NCBI RefSeq assembly: GCF_001949145.1
Contig: NW_019091664.1
Span: forward strand, 72,638-136,637
Direction of reading: 5' to 3'
From: Acanthaster planci
Taxonomy: Eukaryota; Echinodermata; Asteroidea; Valvatida; Acanthasteridae
Length of the DNA: 64,000 nucleotides
Below are positions 11,671 through 22,830 of this stretch, one piece after another; position 1 is the stretch's first letter, and every line of letters begins with the position of its first letter. Under the pieces are notes generated by a model. It made no database searches and was not told where the DNA came from. It worked only from the letters and a program-made list of their open reading frames with translations. The position numbers and the translations under genes are program-made.

Positions 11671-13818
11671 TTTCTGGCAACAAAAACTATCTTTTGAGCT
11701 AGAGGTTGTTGGTCATTTCCTTGATTGTTCTTTTCTTTTCAACACAGCTACTACAAAAGTGCCCACAGCCTCTGAAACTGTTTTCCCAGAGATGGGATGT
11801 AAACCTTGTGTGGACCTGGCTTAAACGTCCACACAAGGTTTGCACAGCTGGCATGATGGGGACCTCTTTTGTTGACGGGTCCACACTAGGTACATGTATG
11901 ATAAGGTTTGCATACTCAAACAGCACATTTGCTATGTAAAAACATGCCATCTCTCTTTTAGGCCTAGTTCCCTCCAGGGTTGAGTTTTTACCCTTAAAAA
12001 GTAGTGGACCATGTTAAAGATTGTAAGATTCAGGCTAATGTGAAAGGGTGGCCGAAATCATGGAGATTGAAGTGGTCCCCAAGTAGCGCAGTTTGACTCA
12101 CATGTCAACGATACCCAGATTCTTGATGAAACCAGTTGCTGTGCCCACTACTTGATTTCTGCCCAATCATTCTGGGATGAAATGATTGTCAACCTAAGAA
12201 GTTAAGGGCCATCCATGAAGTACGTACGCACTGCGTACAGAGTGGTTCAAGCCAGTGCGTACCGTACGCAAAACGAAAATCTGCCTTTAATGAATCTTCA
12301 TCTTATCAATGCACTTTCTCATACAAATAAATACCAGAATCAGCTTTTGTGCATCTAAAAACCAGTCAACCACAGTAAAAGTCGACAACTGATGACTTTT
12401 TTATAATTATTACTCTGATGCGTACCGTATGTGTAGGGGGGGTTGGAACCACTGTGTACACCATATGTATGGGGAGGGGGCATTTCGTGCGTACGCGCTT
12501 TATGGATGGCCCCTTACTGGGAGGACTCCTCCCAGTAAATAAGTAGCATTAATGCTGAAATATTGTAGGCATTTAATAAGTGACTTAGTCATGAGTGCTG
12601 TATGCCTTTGATTTGTTGATTGTACATTGCACTGGAAACATTTGCACTTCATGTTAGAAAATAAATCTTTCCAAAATGAAAGTTCTTAATGTTATAATGT
12701 AAATTTTTGGTAGAAATTTTGCTGCAAGGGAAAGAGAAATGCCAGTGGGTATTTGTGCCTAGTACAGTTCAGTCGCTATATTTTATTTAATCAGTCTCGG
12801 CACCATTAATGAACTGAATGTAGAAGTAAGCAATAAAGATTGTGAGTGATTTTTAAATCAAGCTTCAACACTCAGAGTGTACTGCCTGCCTTGCACCTTT
12901 TTACAGCAACCTATTGTTACAAAAATTCAATTACTATGCAAATATTTGGACTTAAATAATGTGTTAACTAAGCAGATTTAGAAAGAACTTTAACTTTTTC
13001 GGAGATGTTTGTCTCAATTCAGCCAATGCACCCATGTAAATTTCTAGTTTTGTGTGACAGCTAATTAAAATTAAGCAATAACTTTTAATCTAAGCTTCCC
13101 ATAAGAATCAAGTTGCCTTAGACCTTCCAAACATGTCCAAGTAAACAATGTCTCAGAGAGGAGTTTCATTCTAAGCATTTTTGTCTGAAGAAATCTTTAT
13201 GTCAAGACAAAATTTACCGTAAAGATTCTCAGACTGATTTTGATATAATTTGACACAGTCCATGAAAAATCTTCCCATCAGAGGTTCCCGCCATCTTTTT
13301 CTAGAACTTGATTTTTTTTGTTGGCAACCCCCCCACATCAAGAGTTATGACCTGATGAAAGTTACTTTTAGAAACGGCTGTCATGTAGAAACATTACATT
13401 TCAAAGCCAGTTTCTTAATTAAAATCGAATTCAAAGCCAGTTTCTAAATATTGAACACCAAGTCAAGGAATTTCACAGATCAGATATTTTGAGAGATATT
13501 GTTCAGATGCAGAAGCAAATTTTGTGTACAGTTGGGATGAAATGAGCAAAATGTGTTCCCTGTAAATATATTTTTGAAAGGTGAGAGTGCTTTTTAGAGT
13601 GATTTTGCTGCTATGTATCCTAGTAACAATTTTCAAATTGTAACGCGCAGTTTGCCTCTGACAGAAATCCCATGAAATCATTGGCGTGCTAAATAAACTC
13701 CTCAGTGCTTGCAGTAGTAATGAGTTTTTCAACATGGTGTCTTTAAATATTTCATATTCTCCAGCAGTGATAAATTTATGCATATGCAGGTATATGTACA
13801 TGTACTTGAATGTATGAA
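11671..13818. other. Intergenic between HAUS6 and the minus-strand Ly6 gene
   Basis: No supported exon. It holds a short perfect hairpin (11798-11844) and an inverted-repeat element (12202-12516). The rest is AT-rich, and its right end probably contains the 3' UTR of the minus-strand Ly6 gene. Confidence 0.5.
12202..12516. mobile_element. MITE-like element with ~28-bp terminal inverted repeats
   Basis: The left end (TTAAGGGCCATCCATGAAGT, continuing ACGTACGCAC) and the reverse complement of the right end (TAAGGGGCCATCCATAAAGC, continuing GCGTACGCAC) match at most positions. Inside are further GCGTACCGTA-type sub-repeats. It has no ORF, so it would be non-autonomous. The left border includes TTAA, a target type of piggyBac and Kolobok elements, but the right border reads TTAC, so the superfamily is uncertain. 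Confidence 0.65.
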
Positions 13819-14028
13819 CTAAAGCAGCAATAAGGTTGCAGTTACCATAGCAGCCAGGCCAAGCAACCACGAAGATGCAGCTCTCCAATTGGCCGCATTG
13901 CAGAGGTCGGATTCGCAGCAGGAGAAGCAGGCTCCGGTGCCAAAGGTCAAGAAACAGTCATCCTCACACCTTGGAACACATGACCGGTCAACGTATATCT
14001 TCTCGTCCATGTGATATGTTGTTTTAGT
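13819..14028 (-). CDS. Ly6-like gene (minus), exon 3
   Basis: Acceptor ATTTGCACAG, stop TAA at 13819-13821. Encodes TKTTYHMDEKIYVDRSCVPR, the CC-x4-CN signature and the hydrophobic GPI-type tail. Confidence 0.86.
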   Translation of the reverse strand, partial: TKTTYHMDEKIYVDRSCVPRCEDDCFLTFGTGACFSCCESDLCNAANWRAASSWLLGLAAMVTATLLLL

Positions 14029-15272
14029 CTGTGCAAATGTTTAAAAAATAATCAATTGAGCTTATATCTCTGTTAAATTTACGGAAATGCTTTACATACA
14101 GCTAAGCTTATTCGTGAGACTGGTAAAATCGGCTGAGGAGAGTCGCCAGCCATGGTTCTGGCGGTTTTAACAGTTCTCTTTTGCAGATGTATTCTGCCTG
14201 TCAATGGTAGACCAATAAACTGTGCTTAGTCACTGAGTATCATGCTCACAAATGTCAGATTTCTGGCTTCTTAAAACTCGCAGTGGTTTCATATGATCAC
14301 GGCTTTGGTCGCCAAGTCTTATGCTTTACTACAACAGCTTACTTGCGGTCCAAAAGCGGTATTTTCCTCGGTAAATTCAGCCAGCTTTCTAACACTGCGT
14401 CCGAAACTTTCTTCCAGAGCTGAAGCTCCTGTAGTTAGTGTGCCTGTGTGTCTTCAATTCGTACAAACCTACAATACATCGAGCTTGAGACGGACGCAGC
14501 CCCAGCCTTTCCTGTTAACGAGCTTTGGAGCGGTTCTCGTTGCCGCTTAGAACCTGTTGAGCATGTGATAATCTAAATGAAACCTTCGGAACCCAAGCCC
14601 GTTCAGACACAGGGGCCTCGTTTTACCTGACAAACACCGTCGCACGTCGTTTTGTTGGTCGTTTGAGACAAGTCAAGCACTTCGCCGCATTTGTTGACGT
14701 CCACTACGTCATCGCAGCGCGATCCGCAGAGTGGAGACAGCGCGATGATACCGTGGCACGAATAACACTCAATGCCTGGTGGGGAAAGTAGCATGAAAAA
14801 TAATGCCGAGTCGAAGGGCAGTGTCTGTGAAGCAGGAATTTGTTTTTCTCTTCATTGAGTCGATTACAACTTTGAAAAGAATGCATGCTGTGTTTGCTAA
14901 GAGGAATCCAAGAAGAGAAAACGGGGAAGTGGTATTTAGTCAGGCTTCCGATGAATTTATAAAAAATAAATTTCTAAATCAGTTTCTAAATTACATACAT
15001 TGTGTACAGTACCCGGTGTCATACTTTGGACTCGGAACTTACGGACTTATGACTCGGCAGTTGAGGCAAGAAAATCAGTACAGAATTCCACAGTGTTGAG
15101 ACCAGTCCACAAAACAGATACAGCGAGCAATTTGCATGGTGTTCTGAATACAAATGTCTACCCGCGTTTGGAATTTAAGCAAAAGCTGCACCATGTTCTT
15201 TTTACCTGATACAACTGCATATGAGGGCGAGAGAAAGCCAGCTAGGCCGACTGTTAGCAAAAACAGCAACAT
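13819..15272 (-). CDS. Ly6/uPAR three-finger-domain protein, probably GPI-anchored (3 exons)
   Basis: A cell-surface protein of 141 residues joined from 15206-15272, 14627-14775 and 13819-14028 on the minus strand. Exon 1 encodes a start Met and hydrophobic signal peptide (MLLFLLTVGLAGFLSPSYA). Exon 2 begins GIECYSCHG, the opening Cys pair of the LU fold. Exon 3 carries paired cysteines ending CCESDLCN, the hallmark of the family, then a hydrophobic tail (WLLGLAAMVTATLLLL) with no charged residue after it, as expected for a GPI signal. There are 14 cysteines in the mature part, and one NKT glycosylation site is visible. Splice phases are 1 and 0. The ligand cannot be inferred. It lies head to head with a paralogue at 16793-18538. 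Confidence 0.86.
14627..14775 (-). CDS. Ly6-like gene (minus), exon 2
   Basis: Acceptor TTTCCCCACCAG, donor GTAAAA. Phase 1 in, phase 0 out. Encodes 50 residues with seven cysteines. Confidence 0.85.
15206..15272 (-). CDS. Ly6-like gene (minus), exon 1: signal peptide
   Basis: ATG at 15270-15272; 22 codons plus one base before donor GTAAAA. It encodes only the signal peptide, the usual first-exon layout in this family. Confidence 0.8.
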
Positions 15273-16792
15273 GTTGATCCCGATCAGACGCTACCGAGAC
15301 CTCTACGATTCTCGTCTAGGCCTTTCTGCAGTTTGTGGAGACAACGAAGAGAGCCTGTTTGCCTGCCTGCCTGCCTCTTGAAATGCATTTTTTTCATTAC
15401 AGATTTCTTTCTTTTTTACAAGTTTAAGCGAATTCCATAAGTCCCAACTCTTCTTTATCGCTCTTACCTAATTTTACGCCGTTGTCAACATGTCAACTTC
15501 AAGCTGGACAAACCAATACGACCTTTAAAGCGGAACTGTGACAAGTTTTTGTCACTTATTTTCTACCCACTTGCATGGTTTATTTTCCCCTTTTTGTACA
15601 ACCGCATCAGCTGTGCAAAAAAATGATTCTATTTCAGAAAACGCAGGGAACTTTTGCGCTCGCGTCTGACGCGCAGATGGGGACGCGCAGTACATAGTGC
15701 TAATCAAAGGTGTCCCTTTTTGAAAGCACATCCCTCCTTCAAAAAGATACACATTTTAGCACATGACTAAATTTTACAGCAAGCCTTCGTAACGTTCTTA
15801 TTAGTTTCAGGAGACTACGCCAAGACAGTCTCAGCAGACTCAGAACTGAATCTGCTTGCCCTGACGAAGGTACCGAGTTACCGAAAGCTGTCGGCAATTA
15901 CACAGTTCAGAGCACTGATTATATAGCCCCCCCCCCATTATATCTTTGTCTTTATTCTGATCTACGATTCATATTTCTCACGCCAAGACTGTTTATTGTG
16001 CAAGTCTGCGTAAAGCAGTAACGCTGTTCTTGGAGGAAACCTAATTAAAACCTAATAAAAACCTAATTAATGTCATTCCTTTACTTGGAGCTCTCGCCAA
16101 TATGCTAACGATAAGACTGTTGGTGAATTTCCATAAAGCTATGTGCATTTCAGATAACCCTGATTTCAGACAGGCGTTCTATTATCGCTGATCCAAAATC
16201 CAAGGCGAGATAAGTTTGACGTCTGACACAATATTAGGAGCAACTGGGTTCGCCTACAAGCGAAAGATTGTCACTTGGAGCCGTTTAGAACAACTCAGGA
16301 GTTTCTGACGTCGCTCTGCTAAAGCCGAACTCGGTGGACTAATGACCTTATGACATATCCCAAAATCCATGCAGACAAAATTTTGTGAAAATATGATACT
16401 AAGTAAATGATCTACAGAATCTTGCATTTCTATGATGATACGTGTGGAGACGGTATAGCTTCTGTTCTTACTATAAAAAGACAACACTTTCTAGAGCATG
16501 TGTGCTTGATAGATAGAGCATGCGTGCTGAACGCACGTGCGCGTAAACGGCCGGCTCCCATAATTTCGTTGAGCGCCCTCTTCCGGTGTGTTTATTTTGC
16601 AAAACTTTCTGCGAATGACAACGCACGATTTGACAGAGGAATTCGTTCAAGAAATCTGCTTTTCAGTGTTCGTGCTCTTTTTGGTGTAAAATTGTACCGA
16701 AGGAAGCTCCAGTCCCTTCGTGTTTGGTTGCGGGAGCAGTTAAATCTACAGGTCGCTTGAAAATAGAACAGATGTTGGCCTAGCTCAGCATA
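15273..16792. promoter_or_regulatory. Shared 5' region between divergent Ly6-like genes
   Basis: These 1.5 kb separate the two start codons and should contain both promoters and 5' UTRs. No TATA box is in an obviously correct place. Visible items are a short CCTG repeat near 15358-15377 and an ETS-type CTTCCGG word near 16580. No other ORF is supported. Confidence 0.45.
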
Positions 16793-16880
16793 ATGTCTTC
16801 GATGATCCTTGTAACGTCAGTTTTTATTCTCGTGTTAATGGCGTCACGTACGTGCACTTTGGCTGCACAAAACAGCACGG
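16793..16880 (+). CDS. Ly6-like gene (plus), exon 1: signal peptide
   Basis: ATG at 16793, donor GTAAGT. Phase 1 out. Encodes the hydrophobic leader and the first mature residues. Confidence 0.82.
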
Positions 16881-18538
16881 GTAAGTTAGGTGGCTGGCCG
16901 CACTCTTATCATTATGCCAGTTCAGCCTGAAGTGAGAGTTACTTTTCTTTCATTTATAGCTTGTGACCTGCATGAGATTATGACTGTATAATTATCAAAA
17001 GACCGATAGCCACAATTGCTGTTTTTTTTAAACGCCAGCTGGTAAACACTCATTGGGTACCACCTACCTTTGGAACGAGCCTGTTTAGTGCTAAGCTCGG
17101 TCGGTCCGCCTCATTATCGTCCTGTGCTGAGATTTTTGCAAAGTCCTCTCAGAAATCACCAAAGATGGCGATCAAGACTCGATGTGTTTTTTTTCCAACA
17201 TGACCATGTGGCTATTCCCTACTTAACTCTTTTGCCAAGTGTGGGATGCATGACAAGACAAAATCTGAATTCCTACAATAAAGGGATTATCAATTTGAAT
17301 TGTAAAATACATGTGTATTTGGACAGTTGATATCAGTTGATTATATGCAGTCAGAATTCAACCCTATATACCGTTATTTTGCTTCCCGTAAAGGTTTAGA
17401 GTGTTACCAATGTCATGGAGTCATGGGGGAAGTCACTGACTGTGGAGTCAATCTTCATCCTGATGACACCCTCAACACGACAAGATGTGCCCACAGCTGT
17501 GCTGTGAGTAACGGTAGAGGCAACTAGGCCAGTGTATGGGGTATTAAATTGGGGTGAAATGCCTGAGGGAGATCCTGGAGGGATGCATACAGTTTTTCAA
17601 GATGAACATAGATGCTTTGCGTGGTAGCCATCTTGCATGGCAGTTCTGTTGTGTTTTTTTTTCCATGGGGGAAGCCTCCTTGCTGCATACCCTGTGGAAC
17701 AGAAGCATTAGCCTGCAAGATGGCAGCCATACAAACCCTCTGCTGTGGGAGATTTGCTGAAACATCATGGATTAGATAATGTTTTTTTGTGAGTTTGAGT
17801 GGTTCTGAGAATTCGAAGAATCGGCTGCTTGAACCAGCTCTTTGAACCAGTCGTGGTTCTGAAAACATCAAGTGCTTCTCAGAGCCGCACTACTCACAAA
17901 AGACAGGAGCTCTCATCAGTGGTGTATCTAGGGGGGGGAGGAGCAACGTGCCCCCTGACAATTTTTGTTTTTCAAAAAGAATACTTTATAGGTGAGAAGG
18001 AAAGAAAGTAATCTGCATAATTTTATTGATCAATATTTGCACCAAAACCCTGAGAAAACAACACCAGCAAATAAAAGCAAGGTTGTCGAGACCTGCACCG
18101 AAAACTGGATACCCCACTGGCTCTCGTGGACTTCTGCAACCTTCTGTACATCATGCGTCTCAAAATGCACCCTGAGCAAAGCTCACAGTTCCTATCAGAG
18201 GATGGGAGTTCACGTAACTCATGTTAATTCCCAACGGATGACTCTGTGTTGATTTCTCTTGGAATTTCATCTAGAATAATAGGGTTGGGGTTTCTGTTCT
18301 CTGTGACCCGCAGAAGATCGTCACCTACATGATTGATCAGAAAATTGCCATAACCAGAGACTGCGTTGAGCAGTGCGAGGATGGGTGCGTCAAGGACATT
18401 GCCAGCCATTGCTACTACTGCTGTAACACAACATTGTGTAACGGTTCTGCAGGACTGCACGATCCCACACCAAGTCTGGGCCTACAACTTTGCATCAGCC
18501 TCATGCTTGTTACATGTCCGTTTGTATTCCTGACTTAA
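16793..18538 (+). CDS. Ly6/uPAR three-finger-domain protein, probably GPI-anchored (3 exons)
   Basis: A 140-residue protein joined from 16793-16880, 17394-17503 and 18314-18538. Exon 1 starts MSSMILVTSVFILVLMASR, a signal peptide. Exon 2 begins GLECYQCHG with the first disulfide cysteines, and exon 3 ends its domain with CCNTTLCNGS. The C-terminus LGLQLCISLMLVTCPFVFLT is a hydrophobic GPI-type tail. N-glycosylation sequons are visible (NTT, NTT, NGS). Splice phases are 1 and 0, identical to the divergent neighbour. Exon 2 is 13 codons shorter, with five cysteines instead of seven, so loop structure differs. The ATG was chosen because it opens the signal peptide; an upstream ATG near 16772 stops at once. 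Confidence 0.87.
17394..17503 (+). CDS. Ly6-like gene (plus), exon 2
   Basis: Acceptor GCTTCCCGTAAAG, donor GTGAGT. Phase 1 in, phase 0 out. 37 residues with five cysteines. Confidence 0.85.
18314..18538 (+). CDS. Ly6-like gene (plus), exon 3
   Basis: Acceptor GTGACCCGCAG, stop TAA at 18536. Encodes KIVTYMIDQKIAITRDCVEQ, paralleling TKTTYHMDEKIYVDRSCVPR of the divergent gene, then the CC-x4-CN motif. Confidence 0.88.
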   Translation, partial: KIVTYMIDQKIAITRDCVEQCEDGCVKDIASHCYYCCNTTLCNGSAGLHDPTPSLGLQLCISLMLVTCPFVFLT

Positions 18539-21500
18539 CTACAAAATTAGTGTGCAAGATATCAAGGGATGGGGCGATGTTTAGACACCTAAACTTTAAT
18601 TTTCTTTCAAGGAGTTCCTGAAAAATTAATGTCACATTTCCCGCCTTTGCATTGACAAACATTATGTCCACGAGACACAAGGCGTTTGAAGGCTGTTTCA
18701 TTAATGTTGAAATTTGAAAGAGCGTAATTGTCAAATGTTTGTTTTGATAAATTTAATAGGTATTTTCCATTACTTTGTCAAGGTTGATGATGAGCCTCAA
18801 TCTCTGGTATTTAGTAGTAGGTTGGTTCACAGAACAATGACAGAAAAAAAAGGAAATGCAACCAAAAACTTGTAAAGGTCTGTAAAGCCTGATATATTTA
18901 TACTAGCTTATGTTGTGTATGCACTATTTACTGGTGACTGTTGACATCCGATCTGATATCTGATCTGGTCTGTTTGTTAGCAACTAGCTGTGACTTCATC
19001 CAGTTTTTTTCGAAACTAATATCAATTAAATTGATGCTTGTTTGACAAGGTTGGTTGGAGGGTTAAGATACAACAGACTTTGCTGAAATCTTTCAATAAC
19101 TCTGAAGCAATTGTCTCTTCATTGCGATTACATTGCATGTAGTTCTGTTAGTTGCCTATCCCCAGCCTAACCCTGACCGTCTGGTTCTTGTGACTGTTTT
19201 TAAGGACCGGTGTCTGGCGAGTTTTGTACTATCCAGCTTGAAAATAAGAATCGTTCTAACGCTACACGCAAGGGCAGGGGGGCATGCATGAAACCAAAAA
19301 GAAGCTAATTGTTGTGGTTGTTGAAAATCAACGGGAGAAAGGTAATTTAAAGTAAATTGGGGGGGGCTATTTTTTGTTTCCTTTTTTCAAAGCATACCCC
19401 CAGAAAGGCCGTAAAAGGTAAATTTCACCCTCCCCCCAAAGAAAAACAAAACAAATTAGTTTTTAATCCGCCCTTTGGCTCTGGCTGTTGGCCGGATGGT
19501 GCCCCGAGGAAGGAGACTATAGTGATTCCGAAAGTAACCTTCCCCACTTGAAGAAAAAAAAGGTAGCCTAGAGGGGGCGGGGGAATCTTGTCACCCGGGG
19601 TCCGGTCCCGGCTTCCATGAGGGATGTGAAATGAGTTGGAAGCGCCGGCAACAGTGTCAAACGGTAATAACACCTTAATTCTGGGTGTTAGGGGTGAGGA
19701 TTATTCTTTTATCTGATAAAAAAAATGGACAAACCTTTCACAAAAATGCCCATGTTTGGTCCCCACCCCTTCCTCGCCGACAAAAAACTGGATCTGCCAC
19801 CGACGAAAGGAGCAACGAAAGACGGATGCAGTACTGCAATACAATTTTCTGCATTCATGAAATACGATCCCTCCGTAAATGAACTTAGATCAGTTTTTGG
19901 ATAATATAATTATTATAATTAATTATAATTAATTATTATAATTATTAAATTCCACGCATTAAATTTTTGTTTTGTTTCCTCTGGGAGTGCTTACACAAAA
20001 GTTGGGTAGAATTATTGTAATCTGCTCCTACGTCCCTTATGAGCAGTCTTTTTTTTTTTTTTTACAACTAAACTGAGCTGGTAACAAAGTGGCCCTAGTG
20101 CTCTACAGTTTCCCTCTTTCTTTTCGTTCAAGGCGGGGGTGGGGACTTGCCACCCCCCCAACACACAAAACCCCATTCCCCGCCCCAGGCTCCTGAGCAG
20201 GATCGCATCTCTTCAACGCGCCCGGGCCTTTGCCAGGTTTTTGTTTCTAATTAACGTTCTTTCTCTGAGGTTAACTTTCCAAAACGTTTAGGCTGTGAGT
20301 TCACTGGTCAATATAGGAATATACTGCATCGTGGCCATATAAAATTATCATTAATTTGTTTATTATCTATTTTCACCGTTCAGATCTGCATGGTTTTTTT
20401 CTTTCACCGCAGTGGGGTACCGCTTTATGAAGTGATGTGTCTTTGCGAATTGCCGACAGACGGTCGGCGAATTTCACGAATGTGTTTGTACTGAGCAGTC
20501 CGATTCCCCCAACCGTTGACACTTGCATCGAGATGTTATCTGAAACTCTTTTTCCATGCGTAGCTAGTTCCCTGCAAAGTGCTAGTATACCGTTTCTAAA
20601 GTGTTTGCATTTTCAATTCTAAATTGTTAAAGGTCCACTCTGTGCCCCCCCCCCCCGACACGATGCGCCACTGCCAAAGGTCCCGACCCACTCTCAAATT
20701 CACAAATTTCACCCCAGTGTGCCGCAGTACACACGGCGTCGCTCGAAAATAAGATACCATTGAATTTGCCTGGTTAACCCAGAAGGGAAAATTTAATTTT
20801 GTGTGAATAAGTCATCCAGTGGGGAGAGACCGTAGGCCGAGAAACGGGGAGGGGGGAAGCTAGGTTAGCTCTGCAGGTAACTCAGCAGATAAAATTTCGA
20901 TCCTAGTCGGAGAGTATCGATCCTCGCAGGTAATACCCTTCCGCCTTTTGTAGTTCACGGTGTGCGGGCATCAATTCTGCATTACGGTTTTTATGCTGGT
21001 ACACCAGGCAGTGCTGGCCTGAGCTTCCTGCCTGGTGGGCTTGCATCATCCAAACTGGGGATTCCGTGGTGCTCCTCTGCCCAAACAACCTATCTGTAAT
21101 ATCAGCATGCAATCAGCAATTCCGTTTTAATTGATAATTATCGCTGGTAACAATGGTCTAACGTTGAGTGCATTTTTGCCAAGATGGTCGGATAAACTGT
21201 AAAGCAGCTGCTGCGCACGTTTTCAAGGGGGGGGGTATACCTCCACGCGGAAAGGAACAACGGGTCTTCCACGGCCACGCACGTGCGTCGGCTACGCAGA
21301 GGGCGCCCTATCAACGATCGATTTGCAATCCTTTGCGAGTTGGTCGTTGATTTTCGGATACTGAATTTGTTGTCTCCCCAATTGAAGAATTAAATAAATC
21401 TATCTCAACATTCGTACGACCCGCAAGGACCGGGGCGGATCAATCGTCTTCAAAAATGGGGGCACCTTAAATGGTTTTGGCCCCAGGAATAATGCTAAAT

Positions 21501-22810
21501 GAGAACAGAGGACAAGTGAAGGAAAAGTTATGGTATATCCCAACAAAACAAGCGAAAATGAGAGGGGGGAAGGAATAAATGGATGCACCGTCCCCTCGCT
21601 ATTGAACCTGCCCACTGAAAAGATCAACTTTTAGGGACAACATAGTCTAGGCTGACGGGGAAAAGCTAGAATGACAAGTCTGTGTAATTTCACCAAACCG
21701 GTTTTGTTTTTGTTTGAATGTTTTCTTTTTCTTATTTTTACTTCGAATAAAAGGGCAATCTTCAGACCTAGAAGGCCAGGTGCAATTAGTCGCACCGTCC
21801 AGAATATCTAGACAAAAGACAGGTGTCAGGGTTAGAAGAGTTCAATTAGCATAATCAGAAATGACTGTTTTATTGCTAATGCCTTGTGCACTGAAAATGA
21901 GCTCCGGTCTACAAATACAAGTATCAATACAAACATCAGTTCTACTAAAAGGTTTCGTAATACCAAATCCTATGTAAGTAGGTTATTATTTTATCCTCGC
22001 CACGGCAACAGGAGGGCAGGCTCAGGCTGCTTAAGTGTAATGGACACTTAAAATACTGAGTGCAACTGAATTCACTTAAGTTTATCCAATCATATTGTTT
22101 GAGTGTAGCCCAGTAGCCATCCGTATGCTGGGGTGGGGCCAAATTTGAGCTTTTTTTCCTCTGTCCAATTTTAATTTTCACCCCTAACCCCAGGGGCGTA
22201 CGTGACCGGGGATGTGGGGTGCGGTACCCCCCCCCCAACAATTATCAAGTCGGCAAATATTGCTCCAGTCGGCATATGAATCGAAAATTGGTACATAAAT
22301 GATATATGTTGTCCGTCGGCGTTTCCTCCGTCGACAGAAATGTAGTGTACTACAGTTTTCATTTTCTGCACTTTGTTTTTATTTACATGATGCGAACAAT
22401 TAAGTTACAAGTCGGCAAATTAACTCTGGTACACCCCCCAAAAAAAACTTCCTCGCTTCACCCCAGCTTAACCCACTCTCTGAAAAAGGAAATTATAAAA
22501 GCGATGGCACTTTTTTTAAGTGCTTGCATTGTCCATTCCCGAAAACGGCAACATTTATTCAGGCGGGGTAAACGTGTCTGTCAGCCTGTTTGTACCCTGC
22601 AGCTTCGCACGTGAGACGAACAAACCCGCAGTTGTGCTGTTCATAAGGTCGTCGATCTTTGAATTTTAAATGCTTCAAGTATATCTGCACCAGAAAGATC
22701 CGAATAGCATACGGTTGGCCGAATGATCCGGCATACACGCGTCGCCACATAACTAGCCGCCTTGCGTGTAGATTCCTTCCTCGACGCAGGTCCCATTTTA
22801 ACAGTCAAAA
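18539..22810. other. Intergenic, no gene recognised
   Basis: These 4.3 kb contain no ORF with family features. They contain an AT palindromic patch (19893-19947), several poly-C/poly-G runs (20641, 21227, 22227), and possible eroded transposon ends around 22186-22470. The last few hundred bases should hold the promoter of the RRM gene starting at 22811. Confidence 0.5.
19893..19947. repeat. AT-rich palindromic patch
   Basis: Interleaved TAATTATAATTA units form overlapping self-complementary sequence about 55 bp long. It is simple sequence with cruciform potential and no coding content. Confidence 0.6.
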
Positions 22811-22830
22811 TGGAGCAATCAGAACTGCCG
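22811..22830 (+). CDS. hnRNP-like gene, exon 1 (start codon)
   Basis: ATG in context GTCAAAATGG, six codons plus two bases, donor GTAAGT. The two bases combine with the next exon to give a proline codon just before NIYVGGL. It is short, so it rests on the donor, frame and position. Confidence 0.55.

Noticed and set aside
13463-13888. 141-codon minus-strand frame overlapping the 3' end of the minus Ly6-like gene
   Set aside because: It lies mostly in the inferred 3' UTR and uses a different frame from the Cys-rich exon; no motif supports it.
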